Source: Roseiarcus sp049514155
GTDB taxonomy: Bacteria > Pseudomonadota > Alphaproteobacteria > Rhizobiales > Beijerinckiaceae
Length of the DNA: 11,471 bases
Direction of reading: 5' to 3'
Assembly (NCBI RefSeq): GCF_049514155.1
Contig: NZ_JBEKVH010000129.1
Coordinates: forward strand, 1 to 11,471
Shown here: positions 6,135 through 11,471 of the stretch, piece after piece
Layout of the letters: each line of letters opens with the position of its first letter
How positions within the stretch are numbered: position 1 is the first letter of the stretch
Position numbers and translations under genes: made by a program
The notes under the pieces: generated by a model
The model's database searches: none
Told to the model about the DNA's origin: nothing
The model's input: only the letters and a program-made list of their open reading frames with translations

Positions 6135-6665
6135 TCATTGCGCCGTGGTCGCGCGCGCGAGCAGGTCGCGCAGCGACCACGCGTTGGGCTCGGCGATTCC
6201 GCTGACGTCGTCGACGCGCCAGCGTCCGGCCTGGCGCAGCAGCGAGAATGTGACGACGTTCTCGCGCGCCGACTGGCGCACCCAGTCGCCGGGGTCGACG
6301 GTCGCGACGACGGTCGCGTGGTTGGCGTCGCGCCGCTCGACCGCCAGCGCGTAGGACTTGACCTCCGCGCCCTGCGAATTGGTGACGACGTCGAAATCGA
6401 TCGCGACGTCGCCGCCGCGGCGGGCGCGCGCCTCGACCTTGTCCCACAGCGCGGCGAGGCCGCGGGTGAGCGCCGCGTCGCGCTGGGCCGGCGTCGTGAG
6501 GGTCGGCCGGCCGCTCTTCTCGGCCGCGTAGAGCGCCGCAACCGGCGCGCGCGGGTCGGCGGGGTCGGTCGCAGCGGCGGCGTGGGCCGGCGCGGCGAGG
6601 GCCAGCAGCGCGGTCGCGGACAAGCCGGCAAGACAAAGTTTCAAGATGACGCTTACCCCTTGCAT
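6135..6665 (-). CDS. Exported DUF3828-like protein
   Basis: A 176-aa protein with a clear Sec signal peptide: hydrophobic core LCLAGLSATALLALAAPAHA (10-29), cleavage after AHA. The mature part has ALYAAEKSG (44-52), LAALWDKVEARARRGGDVAIDFDVVTNSQ (70-98) and LRQAGRWRVDDVSG (143-156). This pattern of a helix, an acidic DFD strand near NSQ, and a C-terminal GRWRVDDV strand fits DUF3828-like periplasmic proteins of unknown function. The start is uncertain: ATG 6665 (chosen), GTG 6677, or TTG 6644, which would begin MKLCLAG right at the signal peptide and has AAGGGG 11 bases upstream. It lies 40 bases downstream of the toxin gene on the same strand, so it may be co-transcribed, probably without functional link. 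Confidence 0.65.
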   Translation of the reverse strand: MQGVSVILKLCLAGLSATALLALAAPAHAAAATDPADPRAPVAALYAAEKSGRPTLTTPAQRDAALTRGLAALWDKVEARARRGGDVAIDFDVVTNSQGAEVKSYALAVERRDANHATVVATVDPGDWVRQSARENVVTFSLLRQAGRWRVDDVSGIAEPNAWSLRDLLARATTAQ

Positions 6666-6705
6666 GACGCCGATCACTTACGGTCCGCGGATCGTTCATC
6701 GGGGC

Positions 6706-7137
6706 TCAAGGCGCGGCGCGCCAAGGATTGATGACGGGCGCGCGCGCCATTTCGAATTCCCGAACATCGCGGGTGACAACGGTCAAACCGTAGCACACCC
6801 CAGTCGCAGCGATGATGAGGTCGGGCTGAGAGAACGTGTGGCGCATCTTGCGCCCGGCCTCGACCAGTAGCCGCCACCTGAACATCACCTCTTCGCTGAC
6901 TGGCAGCGTCCGCTGCTCGAACATTGGCCGCAGCGCGACATCTAGCCAATTCTGGAGCTCGGCGCGCTTTCCCGCATCGGCTACGCACTCAACGCCGAAC
7001 CGGATCTCAGCGAAGGTTACGACGCTGACGAACAGAGATTCCAGCGGTTGCGCGGCGACGAAAGCGATGACTTTCGGCTCCGGTCGCGGCCGCCGAAGTT
7101 CACTGAGCACGTTGGTGTCGAGCAGCCAGCCCGTCAC
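6706..7137 (-). CDS. vapC: Type II toxin, PIN-domain ribonuclease (VapC/FitB-like)
   Basis: A 143-aa PIN-domain protein. All four catalytic acids of the family are in place: D7 in LLDTNVLSE, E44 in VTFAEIRFG, D106 in FSQPDLIIAATG and D124 in VVTRDVREFE. These coordinate Mg2+ or Mn2+ for RNA cleavage; in the free state such toxins stop growth by cutting tRNA or other RNA. Cytoplasmic, usually a dimer held inactive by its antitoxin. The gene starts with GTG in a GTGA overlap with the antitoxin stop, the usual translational coupling. Two 60-base stretches counted at 60-62% G+C, well below neighbours such as dgoK (80% in one stretch), consistent with horizontal acquisition. The RNA target is unknown. 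Confidence 0.9.
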   Translation of the reverse strand: MTGWLLDTNVLSELRRPRPEPKVIAFVAAQPLESLFVSVVTFAEIRFGVECVADAGKRAELQNWLDVALRPMFEQRTLPVSEEVMFRWRLLVEAGRKMRHTFSQPDLIIAATGVCYGLTVVTRDVREFEMARAPVINPWRAAP

Positions 7138-7427
7138 AGCTCGACGCCGCGCACCGGTGCGCGGGTCCGCTTCGGCGCGATCTCGAACTCTTTATGCGGA
7201 GAGGCCTGCATTGCCTCGACGAGCGCCGCCCCAGTGCGCTCGCCTTTCAGACGGCGGAATTCGTCGGCGGCGACGACCACGACCTCTTCGCGGCCGCGAA
7301 CGGTGACAAGCTGCGGCCCCTCGCTACGGGCCCTCCGCACCAGCTCGCTGAATCGCGCTTTGGCGTCCTGCAGCAGCCATGCGCCTGGGCGCCGCGGCGC
7401 GCGCGGGGAGCTCGTCGATCTAGTCAT
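7134..7427 (-). CDS. Type II antitoxin, Phd/YefM family
   Basis: A 97-aa antitoxin preceding the PIN toxin. Residues 17-60 (WLLQDAKARFSELVRRARSE, then QLVTVRGREEVVVVAADEF) match the Phd/YefM DNA-binding fold: a helix with AKARFSELV followed by the RG-E-V-V-V-A strand and the DEF/RRL helix. The C-terminal tail (FEIAPKRTRAPVRGVEL, 81-97) is the expected toxin-wrapping part. The extra basic N-terminal 15 residues (SPRAPRRPG) are unusual. ATG 7427 is chosen because it sits in the operator; a TTG at 7463 would read through the promoter. No Shine-Dalgarno precedes the ATG, consistent with a leaderless transcript. It neutralises the toxin and very likely represses the operon. Confidence 0.88.
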   Translation of the reverse strand: MTRSTSSPRAPRRPGAWLLQDAKARFSELVRRARSEGPQLVTVRGREEVVVVAADEFRRLKGERTGAALVEAMQASPHKEFEIAPKRTRAPVRGVEL

Positions 7428-7438
7428 ACTGACTAGAT
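7418..7438 (-). promoter_or_regulatory. Inverted-repeat operator of the toxin-antitoxin operon
   Basis: A perfect inverted repeat, ATCTAGTCA (7418-7426) and TGACTAGAT (7430-7438), with a 3-base spacer. The spacer and left arm contain the antitoxin start codon, and the right arm contains the predicted -10 box. A 9-bp palindrome at this position is what an autoregulating Phd/YefM-type antitoxin would bind; occupation would block both RNA polymerase and translation initiation. Confidence 0.7.
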
Positions 7439-7463
7439 ACCACGAACGCACGAGAACCGGCAA
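7434..7463 (-). promoter_or_regulatory. Predicted promoter of the toxin-antitoxin operon
   Basis: On the minus strand, TTGCCG (7463-7458) and TATCTA (7439-7434) are separated by 18 bases, a reasonable sigma-70-type pair. Transcription would begin six to eight bases after the -10 box, at or next to the A of the antitoxin ATG (7427), giving a leaderless mRNA. The absence of a Shine-Dalgarno sequence before that ATG agrees. Confidence 0.45.
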
Positions 7464-7561
7464 GGGCGGCTCGCCCCCTACCCATCGCCGCCCTGCCGAC
7501 CTATATCCAGCGCTCTAATGTTTCTCCCCCAACCGTCCGGAGCCGCAAGCGCTTGACCGCC

Positions 7562-8602
7562 ATGACCGACGCGAGCCTCGACAAGATCCCCGTCACCGTC
7601 CTCACCGGCTACCTCGGCGCCGGCAAGACGACCCTGCTCAACCGCATCCTGTCCGAGCCGCACGGCAAGCGCTATGCGGTGATCGTCAACGAGTTCGGCG
7701 AGATCGGCATCGACAACGAGCTCGTCGTCGGCGCCGACGAAGAAGTGTTCGAAATGAACAACGGCTGCATCTGCTGCACCGTGCGCGGCGACCTGATCCG
7801 CATCATCGAAGGGCTGATGCGGCGCAAGGGCAAGTTCGACGCCATCATCGTCGAGACGACCGGCCTCGCCGATCCGGCGCCGGTCGCTCAGACCTTCTTC
7901 GTCGACGAGGACGTGCGCGGCGCGGCGCGGCTCGACGCGGTCGTCACCGTCGCCGACGCCAAGTGGCTGAGCCAGCGCCTGCGCGACGCGCCGGAGGCGA
8001 AGAACCAGATCGCCTTCGCCGACGTCATCATCGTCAACAAGACCGACCTCGTTTCGCCGGCCGAGCTGCGCGAAGTCGAGGCGCGCATCCGCGCGATCAA
8101 CCCCTACGCGCGGCTACACCGCGCCAATCGCTGCGACGTCAACATCGAGGAGGTGCTGGAGCGCCGCGCCTTCGACCTCGACCGCATCCTCGACATCGAG
8201 CCGGAATTCCTCACCGTCGAAGACGACGATCACGATCACGACCACGATCATGACCACGACGGCGATGGCCATCACCACCACGGCGGGCTGAAGCACTATC
8301 ACGACGAGGACATGCAATCGATCGCGGCGCGGCTCGAAGGCGATCTCGATCCCGACAAGTTCATGCCGTGGATCAACCGCCTCACCCAGGAGCGCGGCCC
8401 GAACATTCTGCGCAGCAAGGGCATCGTCGCCTTCAAGGGCGATCCCAAGCGCTTCGTCTTTCAGGGCGTGCATATGATGCTCGACGGCGAGCCGCAGCGC
8501 GAGTGGAAGCCGGGCGAGAAGCGCGAGTCGAAGGTCATCTTCATCGGCCGCGACCTCGACGAGACGGCGATCCGCGAGGGTTTCCTCGCCTGCGCCGCCT
8601 GA
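7562..8602 (+). CDS. COG0523 (CobW-like) G3E GTPase, putative metal chaperone
   Basis: A 346-aa G3E-family P-loop GTPase. Motifs: Walker A GYLGAGKTT (16-24); NEFGEIGIDN (43-52); the metal-binding CICC (Cys69, 71, 72); VETTGLADP (97-105); guanine-specificity NKTD (159-162); and a CobW C-terminal domain from about 280. Between the domains is a His/Asp loop (about 221-247) with alternating HD followed by HHHH and HYH, 11 His in all, typical of zinc- or cobalt-handling members. It is expected to load metal into target proteins in a GTP-dependent way. No cobalamin genes are nearby, so zinc is the likelier metal. Start uncertain: ATG 7562, or TTG 7553, which lies 10 bases after GGAG. No Zur-like palindrome was seen upstream. 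The WD40-like gene follows after 25 bases, probably as an operon. Confidence 0.88.
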   Translation: MTDASLDKIPVTVLTGYLGAGKTTLLNRILSEPHGKRYAVIVNEFGEIGIDNELVVGADEEVFEMNNGCICCTVRGDLIRIIEGLMRRKGKFDAIIVETTGLADPAPVAQTFFVDEDVRGAARLDAVVTVADAKWLSQRLRDAPEAKNQIAFADVIIVNKTDLVSPAELREVEARIRAINPYARLHRANRCDVNIEEVLERRAFDLDRILDIEPEFLTVEDDDHDHDHDHDHDGDGHHHHGGLKHYHDEDMQSIAARLEGDLDPDKFMPWINRLTQERGPNILRSKGIVAFKGDPKRFVFQGVHMMLDGEPQREWKPGEKRESKVIFIGRDLDETAIREGFLACAA

Positions 8603-8627
8603 ACGCCCGAACGCCGGGCGCCGCATC

Positions 8628-9623
8628 ATGGTCGAACCGACCTCATCGCTGACCGCCCATCTGCGGCCGCTCGCCGCCGGCGCGCCGGCGGTCGCCGCGA
8701 CCTTCATCGGCGGCGAGCCGGCCTTGGCGCTCGCCGACGGAACCGTCGTCATCGGCGATCCCGGCGCCGAGCGGCGCGTCGTCGCCCACCCGGACGGCGC
8801 GATCCTCGTCGCCGCGCGCGACGGCGACAAGCTGCTGACCGGCGGCGACGACGGTCGCGTCGTCAGGACCTCCGCCGACGGCGGCCTCGAATCGATCGCC
8901 GAAGAAAAGGGCCGCTGGATCGACGCGCTGGCCGCGCAGGCGGGTGCGATCGCCTGGGCGGCCGGCAAGCAGGCGCGCGCCCGCGACGCCGCCGGCGCGG
9001 TGAAATCCTGGGCGGCGCCGACCACCGTGCGCGGCCTCGCCTTCCTGCCCAAAGGCTATCGGCTGGCGCTCGCCCATTACAATGGCGCGTCGCTGTGGTT
9101 CCCCAACGCCGCCGCCGAGCCGGCCAAGCTCGAGTGGAAGGGCTCGCACCTCGACGTCACCGCCTCGCCCGACGGGCGCTTCCTCGTCACTTCGATGCAG
9201 GAAAACGCGCTGCACGGCTGGCGGATCGCCGACGCGCGCAACATGCGCATGACCGGCTACCCCGGCAAGACGCGCGCCCTGTCGTGGTCGCACGACGGCC
9301 ACTGGCTCGCCACCTCCGGCGCCGACGCCTGCGTCGTCTGGCCGTTCAAGGACAAGGACGGGCCGATGGGCAAGGCGCCGCGCGAGTGCGGCGTGCGCGC
9401 AGCGCGCGTCGTCAAGGTCGCGTTTCATCCGCGCGCGCTGGTCGTCGCGATCGGCTATGCCGACGGCATGGCGCTGCTGTGCCGGCTGGTCGACGCTGCG
9501 GAAATCCTGGTGCGCGCGCCTGGCGGCGGCGCGGTCGGCGCGCTCGGCTGGGACGCGACCGGCGCGCGGCTGCTGATCGGCCTCGACGACGGCGCCGCCG
9601 GCCTGCTGACGCTGCCGGCGTGA
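8628..9623 (+). CDS. WD40-like beta-propeller protein
   Basis: A 331-aa protein made of degenerate WD40-type repeats. Clear blades are LAFLPKGYRLALAHYNGASL (137-156), TASPDGRFLVTSMQENALHGW (178-198), LSWSHDGHWLATSGADACVVW (218-238), VAFHPRALVVAIGYADGMALL (264-284) and LGWDATGARLLIGLDDGAAGL (306-326). Earlier, less regular blades lie at 20-130, giving about seven in total. No signal peptide is present, so it is probably a cytoplasmic scaffold. It follows the COG0523 GTPase by 25 bases on the same strand, and I recall this pairing as recurrent in alphaproteobacteria, suggesting a role in the same metal-homeostasis process. The ATG has no strong ribosome binding site, so translational coupling to the GTPase gene is plausible. 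Confidence 0.82.
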   Translation: MVEPTSSLTAHLRPLAAGAPAVAATFIGGEPALALADGTVVIGDPGAERRVVAHPDGAILVAARDGDKLLTGGDDGRVVRTSADGGLESIAEEKGRWIDALAAQAGAIAWAAGKQARARDAAGAVKSWAAPTTVRGLAFLPKGYRLALAHYNGASLWFPNAAAEPAKLEWKGSHLDVTASPDGRFLVTSMQENALHGWRIADARNMRMTGYPGKTRALSWSHDGHWLATSGADACVVWPFKDKDGPMGKAPRECGVRAARVVKVAFHPRALVVAIGYADGMALLCRLVDAAEILVRAPGGGAVGALGWDATGARLLIGLDDGAAGLLTLPA

Positions 9624-9642
9624 GCGATGCGGCCGCATGAGT

Positions 9643-9672
9643 TCCCCTCTCCCCGCCTGCGGGGAGAGGGGA
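9643..9672. repeat. RIME-like dispersed palindrome, copy 3
   Basis: A perfect hairpin of 13-bp arms: CCCCTCTCCCCGC (9644-9656) and GCGGGGAGAGGGG (9659-9671), loop CT, with a flanking T/A pair. It shares the CTCCCCGC/GCGGGGAG core with the copy at 1880-1906. It sits between the WD40-like and ene-reductase genes, 24 bases before the latter's ATG. No T-run follows, so it is not a standard intrinsic terminator, but such a stem may shield mRNA ends or reduce read-through. Confidence 0.65.
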
Positions 9673-9695
9673 GTTGGACAGAGAAAGGAACCGCC

Positions 9696-10787
9696 ATGGA
9701 CTCCAGTTCTTCGCCCCTGATGCAACCCTTCCAACTCGGCGATCTCACTTTGCCCAACCGCGTCGTCATGGCGCCGCTGACGCGCAATCGCGCTGCGCAC
9801 GGCTCCGACGTCCCCAGCGAGCTCGCCGCGACCTATTATCGCCAGCGATCGAGCGCCGGGCTGATCATCTCCGAAGGCACGCAGATCAGCCGGCAGGGCC
9901 AGGGCTATGTCTGGACGCCCGGGATGTACAGCGAGGCTCAGATCGAAGGCTGGCGCCGCGCGACCGACGGCGTGCATGAAGCGGGCGGCCGCATCTTCGC
10001 CCAACTCTGGCACGTCGGCCGCATCTCGCATGTTTCGCTGCAGCCGAACGGCGGCGCGCCAGTCGCGCCGTCGGCGATCCGAGCCAACACCCGCACCTTC
10101 ATCGAGAGCGGCTTTTCCGAAGTCTCCGAGCCGCGCGCGCTCGAGACGGCGGAGATCGCCGGAATCGTCGCCGATTTCGCCAACGCCGCCGTCAACGCCA
10201 AGCGCGCCGGCTTCGACGGCGTCGAGGTGCACGGCGCCAACGGCTATCTCGTCGACCAGTTCCTGCGCGACGGCGCCAACAAGCGTGTCGACGCCTACGG
10301 CGGATCGATCGAGAACCGCGCCCGCTTCGCGCTCGAGATCGTCGACGCGCTCGCCAAGGTGTGGCCCGCCTCGCGCATCGGCATCCGCATCGCGCCGACG
10401 AGCCCGGCCAACGACGTCGCCGACTCCAATCCGGCGGCGACCTTCGGCCATCTTGTCGCCAAGCTGTCAGAACGCAAGATCGGCTATATCCATGTCATCG
10501 AGGGGGCGACGCAAGGCGACCGCAACATTGCGCCGTTCGACTGGGGCGCGCTGCGGCGCGCGTTCTCCGGCGCCTATGTCGCCAACAACGGCTACACGCG
10601 CGAGCTGGCCGATGAGGCGCTCGCCGCCGGCAAGGTCGATCTCGTCGCCTTCGGCCGGCTGTTCATCGCCAATCCCGATCTGGTCGAGCGCCTGCGCCGC
10701 GGCGCCGAACTGGCGGCGGGCGACCGCGCCACCTATTTCGGCGGCGGTGCGCACGGCTATACCGATTATCCGGCGCTCAGCGCTTAG
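9696..10787 (+). CDS. nemA: Old Yellow Enzyme-family ene-reductase
   Basis: A 363-aa FMN-dependent alkene reductase of the OYE/NemA type. It reduces activated C=C bonds of enones, maleimides and often nitro compounds with NAD(P)H. Landmarks: NRVVMAPLTRNRA (21-33); QLWHVGRISH (103-112); the substrate-binding and catalytic set H179, N182 and Y184 in VEVHGANGYLVDQFLRDGAN; YGGSIENRARF (201-211); and the C-terminal FMN-phosphate segments VANNGYT (295-301) and FGRLFIANPDL (319-329). The TIM barrel is full length. ATG 9696 is chosen over an upstream in-frame ATG at 9627 because that extension is translated repeat, while AAGGAA precedes 9696 by five bases. Cytoplasmic and soluble. The gene symbol is by family resemblance; the physiological substrate is unknown. 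Confidence 0.88.
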   Translation: MDSSSSPLMQPFQLGDLTLPNRVVMAPLTRNRAAHGSDVPSELAATYYRQRSSAGLIISEGTQISRQGQGYVWTPGMYSEAQIEGWRRATDGVHEAGGRIFAQLWHVGRISHVSLQPNGGAPVAPSAIRANTRTFIESGFSEVSEPRALETAEIAGIVADFANAAVNAKRAGFDGVEVHGANGYLVDQFLRDGANKRVDAYGGSIENRARFALEIVDALAKVWPASRIGIRIAPTSPANDVADSNPAATFGHLVAKLSERKIGYIHVIEGATQGDRNIAPFDWGALRRAFSGAYVANNGYTRELADEALAAGKVDLVAFGRLFIANPDLVERLRRGAELAAGDRATYFGGGAHGYTDYPALSA

Positions 10788-10966
10788 CCGTTCTCCGCTT
10801 GCGTGAGCAGCCATTACGGTTCGCCACGCCCCGCGGCATCCACGGCTGATCAAATTTTCATGATCGAGGTCTGATTTGCCGCCATATACCCTGATAGCTG
10901 TCGGCCTCGCCAGCATTGACGTCGATACCAGAAGGGTTCTTCATTCGTCGGGAAAGGAGACCTAAA

Positions 10967-11155
10967 GTGCCCTACAAACTAATTGAGCGCAAAGCTACCG
11001 ACAACGGTTGGCGCTTCTGTGTCCGAATGTTGCGCGAACGTGCCGAACTGAATCCCGCTGCAATCGCAACTTCTAACGACTTTGTGCTGGAAGACTGCTA
11101 CGGGAAAGTGGTGGAATACCGAGTGAACGGTTTCCATAATCGCGCGGAACATTAG
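10967..11155 (+). CDS. Low-G+C orphan gene (62 aa)
   Basis: Function not recognised. A GTG start is preceded by AAGGAGA with a six-base spacer, an excellent ribosome binding site; the upstream in-frame TTG at 10916 has none. The product begins MPYKLIERKATDNGWRFCVR and continues to a mixed alpha/beta, mildly basic small soluble protein with two Cys and no signal peptide. By direct count 98 of 189 bases are G or C (52%), far below the surrounding genes, and it uses codons such as CTA, ATT and TCT that neighbours avoid. This suggests recent acquisition. A possible promoter is TTGACG at 10916 with CTTCAT 17 bases later. No partner gene, integrase or repeat is seen nearby. Confidence 0.65.
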   Translation: MPYKLIERKATDNGWRFCVRMLRERAELNPAAIATSNDFVLEDCYGKVVEYRVNGFHNRAEH

Positions 11156-11242
11156 GCGCCGGTTACGGCCTTCAACGCGTGGTCAAAGTGTCTCGGATCT
11201 TCGCTCGCTGACCGTAGCGGCTGTTCACGACGCGACTTCGGC

Positions 11243-11471
11243 CTACGCGCCTGCGGACCCACTTCCCGGCCACTCGGCGGCGAGCGTTTCCTCGTCGGCC
11301 GACATGACGTTGCCGCGCCAGACGAAGCGGGCGTTCATCCAGCCGCTCAGCCACAGCGCCGGCAGCGCGAGGTCGCGCGCCATCCAGGCGGCGGGCGACG
11401 ACCAGGCGAGCGGCCAGCCGGCGGCGAGGGCGAGCGCCGCTTCGGCGCCGTACCAGATCGCCGCCGCGAGC
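11243..11471 (-). CDS. hpnI: Glycosyltransferase, HpnI/ceramide-glucosyltransferase-like (C-terminal part)
   Basis: Only the last 75 codons lie in the window; the 5' part runs off the right edge. The visible tail reads AAAIWYGAEAAL ... GWPLAWSSPAAWMARDLALP ... WLSGWMNARFVWRGNVM and ends in a short acidic segment and TAG. A WYGAE ... GWPL ... RDLALP ... VWRGN pattern in the C-terminal membrane helices is characteristic of family-2 glycosyltransferases of the HpnI/ceramide glucosyltransferase type. HpnI adds N-acetylglucosamine to bacteriohopanetetrol in hopanoid biosynthesis. With only the tail visible I cannot separate HpnI from a ceramide glucosyltransferase, so the symbol is tentative. Inner membrane. 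Confidence 0.6.
   Translation of the reverse strand, partial: LAAAIWYGAEAALALAAGWPLAWSSPAAWMARDLALPALWLSGWMNARFVWRGNVMSADEETLAAEWPGSGSAGA

Noticed and set aside
7464..7561. Zur or other metal-regulator box before the CobW-like GTPase gene
   Set aside because: I found no AT-rich palindrome of the Zur type in this stretch.
8643..10451. 602-codon minus-strand frame across the WD40-like and ene-reductase genes
   Set aside because: It spans two clear genes and the repeat between them, and has no family resemblance; a shadow frame.
10845..10880. Operator-like inverted repeat GATCA ... TGATC
   Set aside because: Arms of only five bases with an eight-base spacer; too short to distinguish from chance.

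Overview
The window is high in G+C and has the codon bias, dispersed palindromes and gene families of an alphaproteobacterium. A member of the Hyphomicrobiales (Rhizobiales; Methylocystaceae, Beijerinckiaceae or Bradyrhizobiaceae type) fits best. Pointers are the RIME-like palindromes, a DUF2188-like small protein, the CobW/WD40 gene pair and the C-terminus of an HpnI/ceramide-glucosyltransferase-type enzyme at the right edge. The organism assignment is an inference; no rRNA or other marker gene is present.

Layout, left to right. Positions 1-1660 are gene-poor and hold a dispersed palindrome and several small minus-strand genes: a 77-aa unknown protein with an excellent ribosome binding site, possibly coupled to a 37-codon ORF; a DUF2188-like 79-aa protein; and a 40-aa secreted Cys-containing peptide. 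A second palindrome precedes a plus-strand DUF1624/HGSNAT-type membrane protein (1929-2912), which converges on a minus-strand polytopic membrane protein (2959-4053). A gene-poor divergent region of about 480 bases follows, with a candidate 17-codon leader ORF just before a HemG-type protoporphyrinogen oxidase gene. Next is an orphan 2-dehydro-3-deoxygalactonokinase gene (dgoK, TTG start).

From 6135 to 7427, three minus-strand genes encode an exported DUF3828-like protein and a type II toxin-antitoxin pair (PIN toxin, Phd/YefM antitoxin). The antitoxin start codon lies inside a perfect inverted repeat that also covers the predicted -10 box. From 7562 to 10787, plus-strand genes encode a COG0523 (CobW-like) GTPase with a His-rich loop, a beta-propeller (WD40-like) protein 25 bases downstream, and, after a third palindrome, an Old Yellow Enzyme-family ene-reductase. 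A 62-aa gene of clearly lower G+C (52%) follows. The right edge cuts a minus-strand glycosyltransferase gene.

No single large unknown system is visible. The best leads are the short elements: the leader ORF before hemG, the secreted Cys peptide, the operator overlapping the start codon of the toxin-antitoxin operon, and the low-G+C orphan gene. The occurrence of hemG itself in an alphaproteobacterial background is also unusual.
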